A DNA stretch of 64,000 nt from Magnetospirillum sp. XM-1 (GTDB lineage: Bacteria; Pseudomonadota; Alphaproteobacteria; Rhodospirillales; Magnetospirillaceae): positions 1,550,001 to 1,614,000 of the forward strand of contig NZ_LN997848.1 of NCBI RefSeq assembly GCF_001511835.1. Direction: 5' to 3'. Below are positions 1-9,225 of this stretch, piece by piece. The notes under the pieces were generated by a model. It made no database searches, had not been told where the DNA came from, and was given only the letters and a program-made list of their open reading frames with translations. The number at the start of each line of letters is the position of its first letter. Position 1 is the stretch's first letter. A program made the position numbers and the translations under genes.

Positions 1-2321
1 GCGACGCCGGTGGTGGTCAGCGCGTTCAGCTGGGTCGCCGTCAGGGTGGCCAGCTCGGTGGTTTCCACGCCGCTCAGCTGGGTGGTGGTCAGCGCGCCCA
101 CTTGGGTGGTGGTCAGGGTCTTGGCCTGGGTGGCGGTCAGGCCGCCGATGCCGGTGGTCGACAGCGCGTTCAGGTTGGTGGTGCTGAGCGCCGCCACCTG
201 GGTGGTGTTAAGCCCGGCCACCTGGGTGGTGGACAATTGGCCGGCATTGGTGGTGGTCAGCGCGTTCAGCTGCACCGTGGTCAGGGCGCGCAGCTCGGTG
301 ACCGTCAACGACGAGGCGTTGGTGGTGGACAGCGCGGAGATCTGGGTGGTGGACAGCGCATTGATCTGGGCAGCGTTCAGCGCCGCGATGTCGGTGGTTT
401 CGAACGCGTTCAGCTGGGTGGTGCTCAGCCCGGAAATCTGGGTGGCGTTCAGCGCACGGACCTGGGTCACGGACAGCGCGCCCACATTGGCGCCGGCCAG
501 GGCGTTCAGCGTGGTGGTGTTCAGGCCGGAAACCTGCGCCGCGGTCAGGGCGCTGGACTGGGACGTGGTCAGCTCGCCCACATTGGTGGTGGTCAGCGCG
601 TTCAGCGCCGTCACCTTCAGATTGGCGACGTCGGTGGTCTCCAGGGCGCCCAGCGTGGTGGTGTTCAGGCCGCCCACCTGGGTGGAGGTCAGGCTTCCGA
701 CCTGGGCGATGCTCAGGCCGGCGACGCTGGTGGTCGATAGGGCGTTCAGGGCCGAGGTCGACAGGCTGCCGACCTGCGAGGTCTGAAGGGCGCCGACCTG
801 GGTGGTGGACAGCTCGGCCGCCGCGGTGGTGGACAGATTGGCCAGCTGGGTGCCGCTCAGCGCCTTGATCTCGGTGGCGGTGAGGCTGCCCGCCAGGGTC
901 GAGCTCAAATTGGCCAGCTGGGTGGTGGTCAGCTGGGCGACCTGCGCGGTGCTCAGGCCGGCGAAGTCGGTGGTCTCGAGCGCATTGACCTGGGTGGTGG
1001 TCAGGCCCTGCAGCTGGGTGCCCGTCAGGGCGCGCACCTGCGTCAGGCTCAGCCCGGCGATGCTGGTGGTCTTGAGCGCGTTCAGCGTGGTGGTGTTCAG
1101 GCTGCCCAGCTGAAGGGTGCCCACCGAACTCAGCTGAGACGTGGTCAGCGTGTTCAGCGCGGTGGTGCTCAGGGAGTTGATCACCGCGGCGGAGAGCGCC
1201 CCGGTCTGGGTCGAGCTCAACGACGACACCTGGGTCGAGGTCAGCGAGGCCGACTGGGTGGTGGTCAGGCCGCGCAGCTGCAGCGTGTTCAGCGCCGCCA
1301 GGGCGGTCGAGGACAGCTGTCCCAGATTGGTGGTGTTGAATCCGGCCAGCAGGGCGGAATTGAGGCCGCCCACCTGGGTCGCGGTCAGCTGGCCGACATT
1401 GGTGGTCGACAGGGCGTTGAGCAGGGTGACGCTCAGCGCGCCGATCTCGGCGCTGGTCAGGGCGCCGAGCGAGGTGGTGGTCAGCGCCCCCGACTGGGTG
1501 GTGGTCAGGCTGCTCAGCGACGAGGTCGCCAGCGCCGCCAGATCGGTGGATTCCAGGGCGTTCAGGTTGGTGGTGTTCAGCGAGCCGACCTGGGTCGAGG
1601 TCAGACTCTGGGCCTGGGTGGTGGTCAGGGCCGCCAGATTGGTGGTGTTCAGCGCGTTCAACGCGGCGCTCGACAGCCGCGCGACCTGGGTCGCGCTGAG
1701 GCCGGAGACCTGCGAGGAGGACAGGCTGGCAAATTGGGTGGTGGACAGGCCGCCGATCTGGGTAGCGGTCAGGGCATTGAGTTCGGTGGTCGACAGCGCA
1801 GCCGTCTTGGTGGTCGACAGGCCGGACAGCTGGGTGGTGGAAAGACCGGCGACCTGGGCGCCGCTCAGGCTGGACAGGCCGGTGGTGGTGAGCGAGTTGA
1901 GGCTGGTGGTCGAGAGGGTGGCGACGTGCGAGGTCTTGAGTGCGGCGAGCTGGGTGGTGCTGAGGACGGCGACGTCGGTGGTTTCAAGCGAGCCGATGAG
2001 CGTGGTGCTGATCGAGGAGAGCTGGGTGGTGGTCAGGCCGGCGACGGCCGTGGACGACAGCGCCGCCATGTCCGACGTCGAGAAGACGCCGAGCTGGGTG
2101 GCGTTGAGCACCCCTAGCTGGGCCGCGTCGAACACGATCTGCGTGTTGTCGAATGCCGCGACCTGGGTCGAACTGAGCACACTCAGCTGAGATGTGCTGA
2201 GTGCGGCAATGTCGGTGGTTTCCAGTGCCTGGATCTGGGTGACGGTGAGCTGCGTGAGCTGCGTCGAAGCCAGAGCCGCGATGTCTGTGGTGTTCCAGCC
2301 CGCGACTGTCGTAGTCGACAA
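1..2321 (-). repeat. 24-bp tandem coding repeat array (about 96 units)
   Basis: The DNA repeats with a 24-base period matching the eight-residue protein repeat. Units are diverged in sequence but almost perfectly constant in length: only one unit (around 2130-2150) is one codon short. The array creates long spurious open frames on the plus strand. Confidence 0.85.
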
Positions 2322-2366
2322 CCCCGGAATCGCTGTTGCAGCGAGGAATGTGACTGAAGAAACCAC
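1..2366 (-). CDS. Giant octapeptide-repeat protein, 5' part (runs off left edge)
   Basis: An open minus-strand frame of 788 codons enters from the left edge with no stop in the window. The start is a GTG at 2364-2366, five bases after a purine-rich AAAGGGGG ribosome site; a TAA lies in frame just upstream, so no earlier start exists. After about 15 residues the whole visible protein is an eight-residue tandem repeat (24 bp period), consensus L-[ST]-T-T-[QND]-[VLI]-x-[AGS], about 96 copies with one seven-residue unit near residue 72. Variant units of the form LETTD[IVLF]Ax recur at uneven spacing. Cys is absent from the part read and aromatic and charged residues are scarce. Regular Leu/aliphatic positions suggest a repetitive solenoid or fibre, possibly surface exposed. 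The family is not recognised and the C-terminal domains lie outside the window. The open frame is certain; the function is unknown. Confidence 0.85.
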   Translation of the reverse strand, partial: MVSSVTFLAATAIPGLSTTTVAGWNTTDIAALASTQLTQLTVTQIQALETTDIAALSTSQLSVLSSTQVAAFDNTQIVFDAAQLGVLNATQLGVFSTSDMAALSSTAVAGLTTTQLSSISTTLIGSLETTDVAVLSTTQLAALKTSHVATLSTTSLNSLTTTGLSSLSGAQVAGLSTTQLSGLSTTKTAALSTTELNALTATQIGGLSTTQFASLSSSQVSGLSATQVARLSSAALNALNTTNLAALTTTQAQSLTSTQVGSLNTTNLNALESTDLAALATSSLSSLTTTQSGALTTTSLGALTSAEIGALSVTLLNALSTTNVGQLTATQVGGLNSALLAGFNTTNLGQLSSTALAALNTLQLRGLTTTQSASLTSTQVSSLSSTQTGALSAAVINSLSTTALNTLTTSQLSSVGTLQLGSLNTTTLNALKTTSIAGLSLTQVRALTGTQLQGLTTTQVNALETTDFAGLSTAQVAQLTTTQLANLSSTLAGSLTATEIKALSGTQLANLSTTAAAELSTTQVGALQTSQVGSLSTSALNALSTTSVAGLSIAQVGSLTSTQVGGLNTTTLGALETTDVANLKVTALNALTTTNVGELTTSQSSALTAAQVSGLNTTTLNALAGANVGALSVTQVRALNATQISGLSTTQLNAFETTDIAALNAAQINALSTTQISALSTTNASSLTVTELRALTTVQLNALTTTNAGQLSTTQVAGLNTTQVAALSTTNLNALSTTGIGGLTATQAKTLTTTQVGALTTTQLSGVETTELATLTATQLNALTTTGV

Positions 2367-2592
2367 GGCTACCCCCTTTCTGGAGATTTATGCGCCGCTT
2401 CGGACGCCCGCTCGCAAAAAATATATTGGCACTCAGGTTAATTAACTACCAAAACGCAGGCCCGTAAGCAATGAATTTATCCGGGCTCGAGTCGAGCAAT
2501 CCCATTGGAATCTCCCGGTTTCTGCCGACGGCGCAATAAGACACGATACTTTTTGCATAGCGCCCGCGAGGCCCGAAATTGGGTATGTCGGG
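2367..2592. other. AT-rich intergenic region upstream of the repeat-protein gene
   Basis: These 226 bp lie between the radical SAM gene and the start of the repeat gene. The stretch 2415-2480 is far more AT-rich than its surroundings and holds a perfect palindrome GTTAATTAAC (2437-2446) and an AATATATT box on the minus strand, consistent with a promoter or operator for the repeat gene. No confident -35/-10 pair can be assigned and no gene is seen. Confidence 0.4.
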
Positions 2593-3939
2593 TCAAGCCT
2601 GTAGGGCGCGCATCTTCTCGATTTTCAACTGACCATCGGTCTCGCGGCTGTAGTTCTCGTCCATCCTGGCGCCGGGATAGGCTTTCATGTTCGATGTCCG
2701 GCCCAGCGTATGCAACGGCGCGCCCTCGATCTCGGCGCAGCCCGATTTCTGGCACGAATCCAGCGGCAGCGAGGCCATGTAGTCTTCCGTGTCCTGCATC
2801 TGCGCCGCCGTTTCGCCGGGCAGGCCGAAGGTGAACGTTCCGTGCAGCGTCATTCCCACCCGCTTGATCTCGAAGGCGACTTTGCGGGCTTCTTCCAGGT
2901 TCAGCTTCTTGTTGACGATATTGTCGACCACGTCCTGGTTGCCGCTCTCGAAGCCGATCTTGACGCCGAAGCAGCCGCTGTCCTTCATTTCCTGCCACAT
3001 GCCGAAGCTGACGGTGTCGGCACGGCACATGGCCGACCACGGCACGTTCAGCTTGCGCATGACCTTGCACATCTTCTCGACGTGGCGATCACCCAGGTTG
3101 AAGGTGTCGTCGTCGAAGTAAATGGAGCGGAAGCCGTACTTCTGGACCAGCTCGGTCAGGAAGGCTTCCATGTAATCGGCCGAATACTGGCGCACGATGC
3201 GCTTGCCGCCGCCGTCCGGATCGTTGGAGGTCATGGTGGCGGGCCAGACGCAGAAGATGCACTTGTAGGGGCAGCCTCGGCTGGACAGCACCTGGGCCTG
3301 GGGGAATTGCTGGCCGTGCGGATTGGTGTCGCAATAGCGGTGCGCGATGATGTCGTCGAAATAGGGGAAGGGGGCCGAATTCATCTCGGCGACGCTCAGC
3401 AGGTCGAAATCCACCACGCCGTTGGCGCCGTTCAGCGCCTTGATGACCCCCTTCTCGTACTCGCCGCGCACGGTGGCCTGGATGTTGGGGGCCTCGTCCA
3501 GCAAGGCCTCGCCGTGGCTGGTGATGGGGCCGGTGACGATGAAGCGGGTGTGGGGCAGCCGCCGGGCGATCTCGGCGATCACCCCCTTGTCGTGGTCCCA
3601 GCTGGGTGAGGCGGATTCCATGACGATGTATTGGAAGCGCTCGGCTTCCAGATACTCATAGTATTTATCGTAGGATTCGCGCATGGCGATGGAATCGCGG
3701 AACGCCACCTGCGCTCCCGATTCCCTGGCGCACCAGGTGGCGGCGTGGCCCAGGAAGAACGGATAGGGCAGGTAGGAGCCGAACTGCCACTCGTCGGGGC
3801 CGTGGGGCAGATAGAAGGTGAAGGGCCAGCGCGAACCGGCCCGCACGCCGGCGCGGTGCACCAGGGCTTGGGCGCCGTTGGGCAGGGGGTAGAGGGCTTG
3901 GCCTTGCCACCACGGGGGATTGCTGAACAGGACCTTCAT
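2593..3939 (-). CDS. B12-binding-domain radical SAM protein
   Basis: 448 residues. The N-terminal 190 residues look like the cobalamin-binding Rossmann-type domain of B12-dependent radical SAM enzymes. The radical SAM core follows with the 4Fe-4S motif Cx3Cx2C at C223, C227 and C230 (RGCPYKCIFC). A later GFESG segment and GTFTFGLPGET match the conserved core strands. The start ATG has GAAGGAGG nine bases upstream. It is the last gene of a minus-strand cluster with a glycosyltransferase and two sugar-nucleotide epimerases, so a role in modifying (for example methylating) a surface sugar or lipid is inferred. The substrate cannot be read from the sequence. Confidence 0.85.
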   Translation of the reverse strand: MKVLFSNPPWWQGQALYPLPNGAQALVHRAGVRAGSRWPFTFYLPHGPDEWQFGSYLPYPFFLGHAATWCARESGAQVAFRDSIAMRESYDKYYEYLEAERFQYIVMESASPSWDHDKGVIAEIARRLPHTRFIVTGPITSHGEALLDEAPNIQATVRGEYEKGVIKALNGANGVVDFDLLSVAEMNSAPFPYFDDIIAHRYCDTNPHGQQFPQAQVLSSRGCPYKCIFCVWPATMTSNDPDGGGKRIVRQYSADYMEAFLTELVQKYGFRSIYFDDDTFNLGDRHVEKMCKVMRKLNVPWSAMCRADTVSFGMWQEMKDSGCFGVKIGFESGNQDVVDNIVNKKLNLEEARKVAFEIKRVGMTLHGTFTFGLPGETAAQMQDTEDYMASLPLDSCQKSGCAEIEGAPLHTLGRTSNMKAYPGARMDENYSRETDGQLKIEKMRALQA

Positions 3940-3954
3940 GGGTGCCGTCCTCCT

Positions 3955-5175
3955 TCAAGGGGCCGTTTGCCAGGACAGCAGGGTGTCCACCAGGCATTTG
4001 GCGCCGCGGGTCTCCCCCCATCGGATCGATGCCTGCCGGGCGAGGCCGGCCAGTCGGTCGTAGTCGTCGAGGGCGGCGACGATGGCGGCGAAAACACCGT
4101 CGGCTCCCTCTTCCCTGAATATTGTGCCGGGCTCTTCGAATTCACGGATCACCGAATGCATGGTGGTGCCCTCGGGAACCACCACCGGGATGGCGTTGGC
4201 CATGGCCTCGCTGACCACCGCGGAATAGGACGCGATGAAGCGGTTGCGGTTGTAGGGGCAGACGATCAGGTCGGACTGCTCCAGCAGGCTTGCCCACAGG
4301 GCGCTGTCGGCGGCCCGTTCGTCCAGCACCAGCCGGGAATCGGCCGCCGCCATGGCGCGCAGCTCTGCCTGCGGGGCGGTCATGCCCTGGGGCTCGCCGT
4401 TATGGACCAGGACCCGGACGTCGTCGCGCTCGGCCAGCAGGCGGGCGACGATGGCCGGCACCTTGTCGAAGCCCTTGTCCGGCCGCTGGTGCCCCAGGAA
4501 GGACACGGTCAGCGGCCGCGCCGCCCCCCGGCGGTCGAGGCGTTGGCAGATCGCCTGTTGCGGCAGCGGCAGCGTGCCGACGGGGAAATCCAGCAGCATC
4601 TGGTAAACGGACGAGGACTGGGCGTCGAAGGTGGCCAGCCGCAGCCATTTCCGGTCGGTCTCGGACAGGGTGCGGGCGGTGTAGCGGTACAGCACGGCGC
4701 GGGAATCGATCCGGGGGTCCATGGCGGCGAAGCGCAGGCCGTCGGGGGTTTCCGAAGCCAGAAGGCCGGGATCGGTGCCGAACTCCACGACCACCGTCGG
4801 GCGCTGGTCCTCGGGGCGCGACTGGGCCCAGCGGACCACTCCCATGAGCTGCGGCGGCTGCACCGAGTTGAAATAGAGCATGTGCTCGGGCCCGATGCCC
4901 TCGATGCGGTTCAGGTCGTCGGCCAGGCCCTGGGCGACGATCTGGAAATTGGTCAGCCAGCCGCACACCGGGTCCGTGTCGTAAAGCCCGTAGGTGTGGA
5001 AGCGGAACCACGGAACCGCCGCCAGCTCGTCGCGCAAGGCGGATTCCATCTCGGCGTGGCCGAACACCGCGCAGCCCATGTCGCGCCCGCGCACCTCGGC
5101 CGAAATATGGCGGGCCGAATTGGCGTGGTGGCCAAGGTTGTTCATCAGTCCGGTGTCGAAGTAGACCAGCATCAT
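3955..5175 (-). CDS. GT-B fold glycosyltransferase (group 1-like)
   Basis: 406 residues. The C-terminal half has the GT-B nucleotide-sugar binding pattern: [14 protein letters not shown] (about 235-250) opening the second Rossmann domain, then [20 protein letters not shown] and a conserved [15 protein letters not shown] stretch with the family Glu. The N-terminal half is atypical. The start ATG at 5173-5175 overlaps the TGA of the upstream epimerase in an ATGA, so the two are translationally coupled. Part of the four-gene glycan cluster. Acceptor and donor are unknown. Confidence 0.8.
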   Translation of the reverse strand: MMLVYFDTGLMNNLGHHANSARHISAEVRGRDMGCAVFGHAEMESALRDELAAVPWFRFHTYGLYDTDPVCGWLTNFQIVAQGLADDLNRIEGIGPEHMLYFNSVQPPQLMGVVRWAQSRPEDQRPTVVVEFGTDPGLLASETPDGLRFAAMDPRIDSRAVLYRYTARTLSETDRKWLRLATFDAQSSSVYQMLLDFPVGTLPLPQQAICQRLDRRGAARPLTVSFLGHQRPDKGFDKVPAIVARLLAERDDVRVLVHNGEPQGMTAPQAELRAMAAADSRLVLDERAADSALWASLLEQSDLIVCPYNRNRFIASYSAVVSEAMANAIPVVVPEGTTMHSVIREFEEPGTIFREEGADGVFAAIVAALDDYDRLAGLARQASIRWGETRGAKCLVDTLLSWQTAP

Positions 5176-6254
5176 CCGGCCGTCCCGTTGCGCGGCAGCC
5201 GTTCCGCCATGGCGTCGTGGATCTCGGCCAGGATGCGTCGGATGTCGTAGGTGAAATTCCAGCCAGGGTAATCGGCCTTGAAGCGCTCGACGCTGCTGAT
5301 CCACCAGATGTGGTCGCCGACGCGGTTGGTGTCGGAATAGGTCCAGTTCATGGGCCGCCCGGTCAGTTCCTCGCACAGGGCGATGGCTTCGAGCATGGAG
5401 CAGTTGGAGTGGCGCGAGCCCCCCATGTTGTAGACCGCCCCCGATTTCGGCGACTGGAAGACGTGCCAGAAGGCGTTGACCAGATCGGCGGAATGGATGT
5501 TGTCCCTGACCTGCTTGCCCTTGTAGCCGAGCACCGTATAGGGATCGCCGGTGACGGCGCATTTGACCAGATAGGACAGGAAGCCGTGCAGCTGCGCCCC
5601 CGAATGGCCCGGCCCGGTCAGGCAGCCGCCGCGGAAGCAGGCGGTCTTCATGCCGAAATAGCGGCCGTATTCCTGGACCAGAAGGTCGCCGGCCACCTTG
5701 GACACTCCGAACAGCGAGTGGGTGCAGGCGTCGATGGGCATGCTCTCGTCGATGCCGTGCTTCGCCCAGGGATGGGCGGGGTCCAGCTCCCAGCGGGTTT
5801 CCCGCTCCACCAGCGGCAGGGCGTTGGGCGTGTCGCCATAGACCTTGTTGGTGCTGCAATGGATGAAGCAGGCATCCGGGCAATGCTTGCGCACCGCTTC
5901 CAGCATCACCATGGTGCCGTTGGCGTTGACGGTGAAATCCACCTGCGGCTCCTGGGCCGCCCAGTCGTGGGACGGCTGGGCCGCGGTGTGGACCACCGCC
6001 TGGATGGCCTTGCCGTAGCGGGCGAAAATGGCGTCGATGGCGGCACAATCGCGGATGTCGGCCTCGCAATCCACATAGCCCTTGACGGTGCGGCGCAATT
6101 CGCCGCGCGCCCAGGCGGTGCTGGCCGTCTCGCCGAAGAAATAGCGGCGCATGTCGTTGTCGATACCGACCACGGTGAAGCCGCGGGCGCCGAAGAAGCG
6201 GGTCGCTTCGGCGCCGATCAGCCCTCCCGAACCGGTAATGATGACGACGCTCAT
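5172..6254 (-). CDS. Extended SDR sugar-nucleotide epimerase, CDP-paratose 2-epimerase-like
   Basis: 360 residues. The NAD-binding TGSGGLIG motif is at residues 7-14, followed by an acidic residue pair for NAD ribose (GIDND). The active-site Ser strand reads [10 protein letters not shown], which resembles CDP-tyvelose/paratose 2-epimerases. The usual catalytic YxxxK is FGVSK in a [10 protein letters not shown] context: the DNA reads TTC (Phe) where Tyr is expected. GGAGG stands five bases before the ATG. It lies between a second epimerase and a glycosyltransferase in a surface-glycan operon. Family assignment is firm; the reaction is uncertain because of the Tyr-to-Phe change. Confidence 0.85.
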   Translation of the reverse strand: MSVVIITGSGGLIGAEATRFFGARGFTVVGIDNDMRRYFFGETASTAWARGELRRTVKGYVDCEADIRDCAAIDAIFARYGKAIQAVVHTAAQPSHDWAAQEPQVDFTVNANGTMVMLEAVRKHCPDACFIHCSTNKVYGDTPNALPLVERETRWELDPAHPWAKHGIDESMPIDACTHSLFGVSKVAGDLLVQEYGRYFGMKTACFRGGCLTGPGHSGAQLHGFLSYLVKCAVTGDPYTVLGYKGKQVRDNIHSADLVNAFWHVFQSPKSGAVYNMGGSRHSNCSMLEAIALCEELTGRPMNWTYSDTNRVGDHIWWISSVERFKADYPGWNFTYDIRRILAEIHDAMAERLPRNGTAG

Positions 6255-6270
6255 GGTTCCTCCCGGCGGC

Positions 6271-7341
6271 TCAGGCGAACATCGGGGCCAGCATGGCCCG
6301 ATGGTCCAGCAGCCAGGCGTGGATGTCGCCCAGCACGGTTTCGACGTCGCGCCGCGGCGTCCAGCCGCTGGCTTCGGTGATGGCGGCGTTGTCGGTGACG
6401 TAATAGGGGACGTCGGCGTCGCGGGTCTGGGGGGCCGAGCCCAGCGCCACCTCGCGCCCCGAGATGCGGCGGCAATGACCGGTCAGCTCGCGCAGCGAGA
6501 CGGAGACGCCCGGGCCGCCGCCCACGTTGAAGACGCCCTGGGAAAAGCGCTCCATGTCGGCCATCTGCAGGCGCACGAGATCGTAGAGATCGTCCACGTG
6601 CAAGATGTCGCGCACCTGGCGGCCGTGGCCGCCGAAACCCATGTAGCCCAGCGGGCCGCCGAACACGTGCCGCGCCATCCACAACACGATGACGCCCTGG
6701 TCCACCTTGCCCATCTGCCAGGGGCCGGTCAGCACGCCGCAGCGGTTGATCACCGCCTTCAGGCCGTAAAGCGCCCGGTATTCCTCGATCAGCAGTTCCG
6801 AGGCCAGCTTGGTGGCGCCGTAGATGGAGCGGCTGCCCGACAGGGGGAAGTCGGCCGTGATGCCGGCTTCGGACCAGCCCGGTCCATGGGCGCCCGGCGG
6901 AATCACCAGCCGCTCGCCCCGTTCCTCGAGCGGAATGGCCCGCAGGCTGGCGATGGGATAGACCCGGCTGGTGGACAGGAACACCATGGCGGCCCCCGAG
7001 CGCCGCGCGTATTCCAGGCAGTTCACCGTGCCCAGCAGGTTGGTGTTGACCACATAGGCCGGGTTGCCGTCATAGCCGGCATGGACGCTGGGCTCGGCCG
7101 AGCATTCGATCACCAGGTCGGCGGGACCCAGGGCGGCCAGATCCTCGGCGCAGCGCACGTCGCCATGCTCGAACCCGACGCCGCCCTGGCGCAGGCGCGT
7201 CAAGGTCAGTTCGCTGCCGCGGCGCTTGAGATTGTCGAAGGCCACCACCTCGGCATCGCCCATGTCGCGCTTCAGCGCCATGGCGATATTCGAGCCGACG
7301 AACCCCGCTCCACCCGTTACGACTATTCTTGTCCGGTTCAT
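6271..7341 (-). CDS. NAD-dependent epimerase/dehydratase (extended SDR)
   Basis: 356 residues from the ATG that places the Rossmann motif [12 protein letters not shown] at residues 9-20; an in-frame ATG 75 bases upstream would add a basic, unconserved tail and is disfavoured. STSRVYP carries the catalytic Ser region and [11 protein letters not shown] the intact Tyr-x3-Lys pair. Resembles GDP/dTDP/CDP-sugar epimerase-dehydratases. First gene of the minus-strand glycan cluster; the next gene starts 16 bp downstream. No strong ribosome site is visible for the chosen start. Likely makes the activated sugar used by the downstream glycosyltransferase (inference). Confidence 0.85.
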   Translation of the reverse strand: MNRTRIVVTGGAGFVGSNIAMALKRDMGDAEVVAFDNLKRRGSELTLTRLRQGGVGFEHGDVRCAEDLAALGPADLVIECSAEPSVHAGYDGNPAYVVNTNLLGTVNCLEYARRSGAAMVFLSTSRVYPIASLRAIPLEERGERLVIPPGAHGPGWSEAGITADFPLSGSRSIYGATKLASELLIEEYRALYGLKAVINRCGVLTGPWQMGKVDQGVIVLWMARHVFGGPLGYMGFGGHGRQVRDILHVDDLYDLVRLQMADMERFSQGVFNVGGGPGVSVSLRELTGHCRRISGREVALGSAPQTRDADVPYYVTDNAAITEASGWTPRRDVETVLGDIHAWLLDHRAMLAPMFA

Positions 7342-7601
7342 GCTGGAGGCTCTGGAAACCGGCCGGTCATTCTTCCGGCCATCGTTGAAACTCGCCTTTA
7401 TCGCCCGGGAATCCATAAGACTTCATTAAGTGGGCGGGACGGGTGGGATTGGAATAATACCATTTTAAATATGGGAATTATGGTAATTCGGTACCGGTAT
7501 GCGTATTTTGCATCGACGCATGCGAATTGGTCGATTCTCGGCCCAAGGTGGTCGCCGTAAGGTGGGGGCAAGCGAAAAACACCAAGACCGAGGACCCCGC
7601 C
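7342..7601. other. Divergent intergenic region, AT-rich
   Basis: 260 bp between the leftward glycan cluster and the rightward small gene. Positions 7450-7530 are AT-rich and palindromic (ATACCATTTTAAATATGG, then ATGGTAATTCGGTACC), which is compatible with back-to-back promoters and a regulator site. No gene is seen. Confidence 0.4.
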
Positions 7602-7775
7602 ATGACCCTGCACCAGCTGACCCACTCTGCCACCGTCGAGTTCGACTTCCGCCTGGGCGACATTGCGCGCCGCGTCGTCGCCAAGCTCCGGGATTTCGCC
7701 GCCGCCCGCCGCCTGGAGCGCGAGCTGGCCATGCTCGACCACCGCGAGATCGCCGACCTGACGTACCGCCGCTAG
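7602..7775 (+). CDS. Small DUF1127-like basic protein
   Basis: 57 residues. The C-terminal half (RRLERELAMLDHREIADLTYRR) has the pattern of the short Arg-rich DUF1127/YjiS-type proteins common in alphaproteobacteria, in which a helix with an L-D-R-E-L-A-D-L-like motif is conserved; some members bind RNA or regulators. The ATG has GAGG eight bases upstream. An in-frame ATG at 7527 would give 82 residues but lacks a ribosome site. A clear terminator follows at 7817, so it is a single-gene unit. Confidence 0.7.
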   Translation: MTLHQLTHSATVEFDFRLGDIARRVVAKLRDFAAARRLERELAMLDHREIADLTYRR

Positions 7776-7816
7776 GACTTTTCCTTCGCGTTCATCCTCC
7801 CCCCAGGATGACCTTA

Positions 7817-7852
7817 GGCCGGTTCCCTCGACGGGAGCCGGCCTTTTCTTTG
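7817..7852 (+). terminator. Rho-independent terminator
   Basis: An 11-bp stem (GGCCGGTTCCC pairing with GGGAGCCGGCC, one G-T pair) with a 5-base loop is followed by TTTTCTTT. It ends the small DUF1127-like gene. Confidence 0.85.
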
Positions 7853-7908
7853 CCCGCCGCCGCGATGCGGGGTTAGAATCCCCGTATGCCGGCTTCACGC
7901 GGGGATTG

Positions 7909-9225
7909 ATGAGCGACCAGGATTTCCTAGCCGTCCTGCAGCAGGGCTATCAGGCCCTCAACGAGCAGCGCGTCGCCGACGCCGCGCTTCTGCTCGAGCC
8001 GCTGATCGCCGCCCACCCCGACGAGCCCAACCTGCGCCGTCTGGCCGTCCTTCTGCGCTTTGGCCAGGGGCGGACGGAGGAGGCGGCCGGGGCCCTGCTG
8101 GAACTGGGGCGGGACGCGCCCGGCGACCAGTGGGTCTGGGCGACGCTGCTGCAGTACCTCGCCGAGGCGGGGCAGGGGGCGCGGGCCATCGCCCTGTGCC
8201 GTGAGGCCCTGGCCGCCCAGCCGGGCATGAGCGACGTGGTCCGGCGGGTGGCGGCGGCGGCGATCAGGCTGGGCGATTACGACACGGTGCGGCGCATGGT
8301 GGCCATCGGGCCGGCGGGCGATCCCGCGCTGCGCTATTATCTCGGCAATCTGGTGCTGCGCAGCGGCGACTGGGCGGGCGGGTTCGAGCTTTACGAGAAC
8401 CGCTGGGCGGCCGAGGGCGCCGAACGCTTCCAGCCTGACTGGACCGGCGCGCCCGATCCCACCGGCATCCTGCTGGTCTATGACGAGCAGGGCTTCGGCG
8501 ACACCTTGCAGTTCCTGCGCTATCTGCCGGCGTTGAAGCGGCGCTTCGAGGGCCGGGTGGTGCTTCGCGTGCAGGCGCCGCTGGTCCCGCTGGTGGAAGA
8601 GATGGCCGATCAGGTGATCGTGCGCGGCCAGCCCGCCAGCGTCATCGTCAAGCCGCCGGGCACCACCTCCATATCCTGCACGCCGCTGATGTCGGCGCCC
8701 TGGCTGCTGAACCGCCTGGGCGAGTGGGTCGGCGTCGCCTCGCCGCCCTATTACCGGCCGCCCAAGGCCCTGGTGGAGCGGGCGGCGGCCCTGCTGGGGC
8801 CAAAGGGGCGGCGCCCCCGGGTGGGGCTGGTCTGGAAGGGCGTGTCCCGCGCCATCCCCTTCGCCACGTTGGCGCCCCTGCTTGACGACGACAGGGTCGA
8901 ATGGGTCAGCCTGCAATATGGCGAGCAACCGGGGAACCCTGCGCTGCGCGACACCATGGGCGGCAACGGGTTGGAGCAGGTGGCGGGCCTGTGCGCCCAT
9001 CTCGACCTGGTGGTGACGGTGGACACCTCGACCGCCCATCTGGCCGCGTCCCAGGGGGTTCCCACCTGGATCATGCTGGACAAGGTGTGTTGCTGGCGTT
9101 GGACCGACCGGGGCGAGACCAGCGAATGGTACGAAAGCGTGCGGCTGTTCCGCCAGGAGGTCCAGGGCGACTGGCCGGGCGTGGTCGCCCGGCTCCAGAC
9201 CGCCCTGGCCGAACGGTTCAGCTGA
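7909..9225 (+). CDS. TPR protein with GT9-like C-terminal domain
   Basis: 438 residues. The first 170 are helical repeats of TPR type. The C-terminal half has DEQGFGDTLQFLRYLP and a VDTSTAHLAASQGVPTWIML segment, the signature of the heptosyltransferase-like (GT9-like) domain fused to TPRs in many alphaproteobacterial glycan or flagellin-modification proteins. The ATG at 7909 follows GGGG; a TTG one codon earlier is possible. The 3' end overlaps the convergent rRNA methyltransferase gene by 8 bp. Proposed role: sugar transfer in surface glycan assembly; the acceptor is unknown. Confidence 0.75.
   Translation: MSDQDFLAVLQQGYQALNEQRVADAALLLEPLIAAHPDEPNLRRLAVLLRFGQGRTEEAAGALLELGRDAPGDQWVWATLLQYLAEAGQGARAIALCREALAAQPGMSDVVRRVAAAAIRLGDYDTVRRMVAIGPAGDPALRYYLGNLVLRSGDWAGGFELYENRWAAEGAERFQPDWTGAPDPTGILLVYDEQGFGDTLQFLRYLPALKRRFEGRVVLRVQAPLVPLVEEMADQVIVRGQPASVIVKPPGTTSISCTPLMSAPWLLNRLGEWVGVASPPYYRPPKALVERAAALLGPKGRRPRVGLVWKGVSRAIPFATLAPLLDDDRVEWVSLQYGEQPGNPALRDTMGGNGLEQVAGLCAHLDLVVTVDTSTAHLAASQGVPTWIMLDKVCCWRWTDRGETSEWYESVRLFRQEVQGDWPGVVARLQTALAERFS

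Noticed and set aside
10-2190. Long plus-strand open frames (up to 349 codons) rich in V, S and W
   Set aside because: They are the antisense of the 24-bp repeat; the minus strand has a ribosome site, a start and an uninterrupted regular octapeptide frame.
1-2321. Possible CRISPR array or non-coding satellite because of 24-bp periodicity
   Set aside because: Units are contiguous with no spacers, diverge at third positions and keep a reading frame, so it is a coding repeat.
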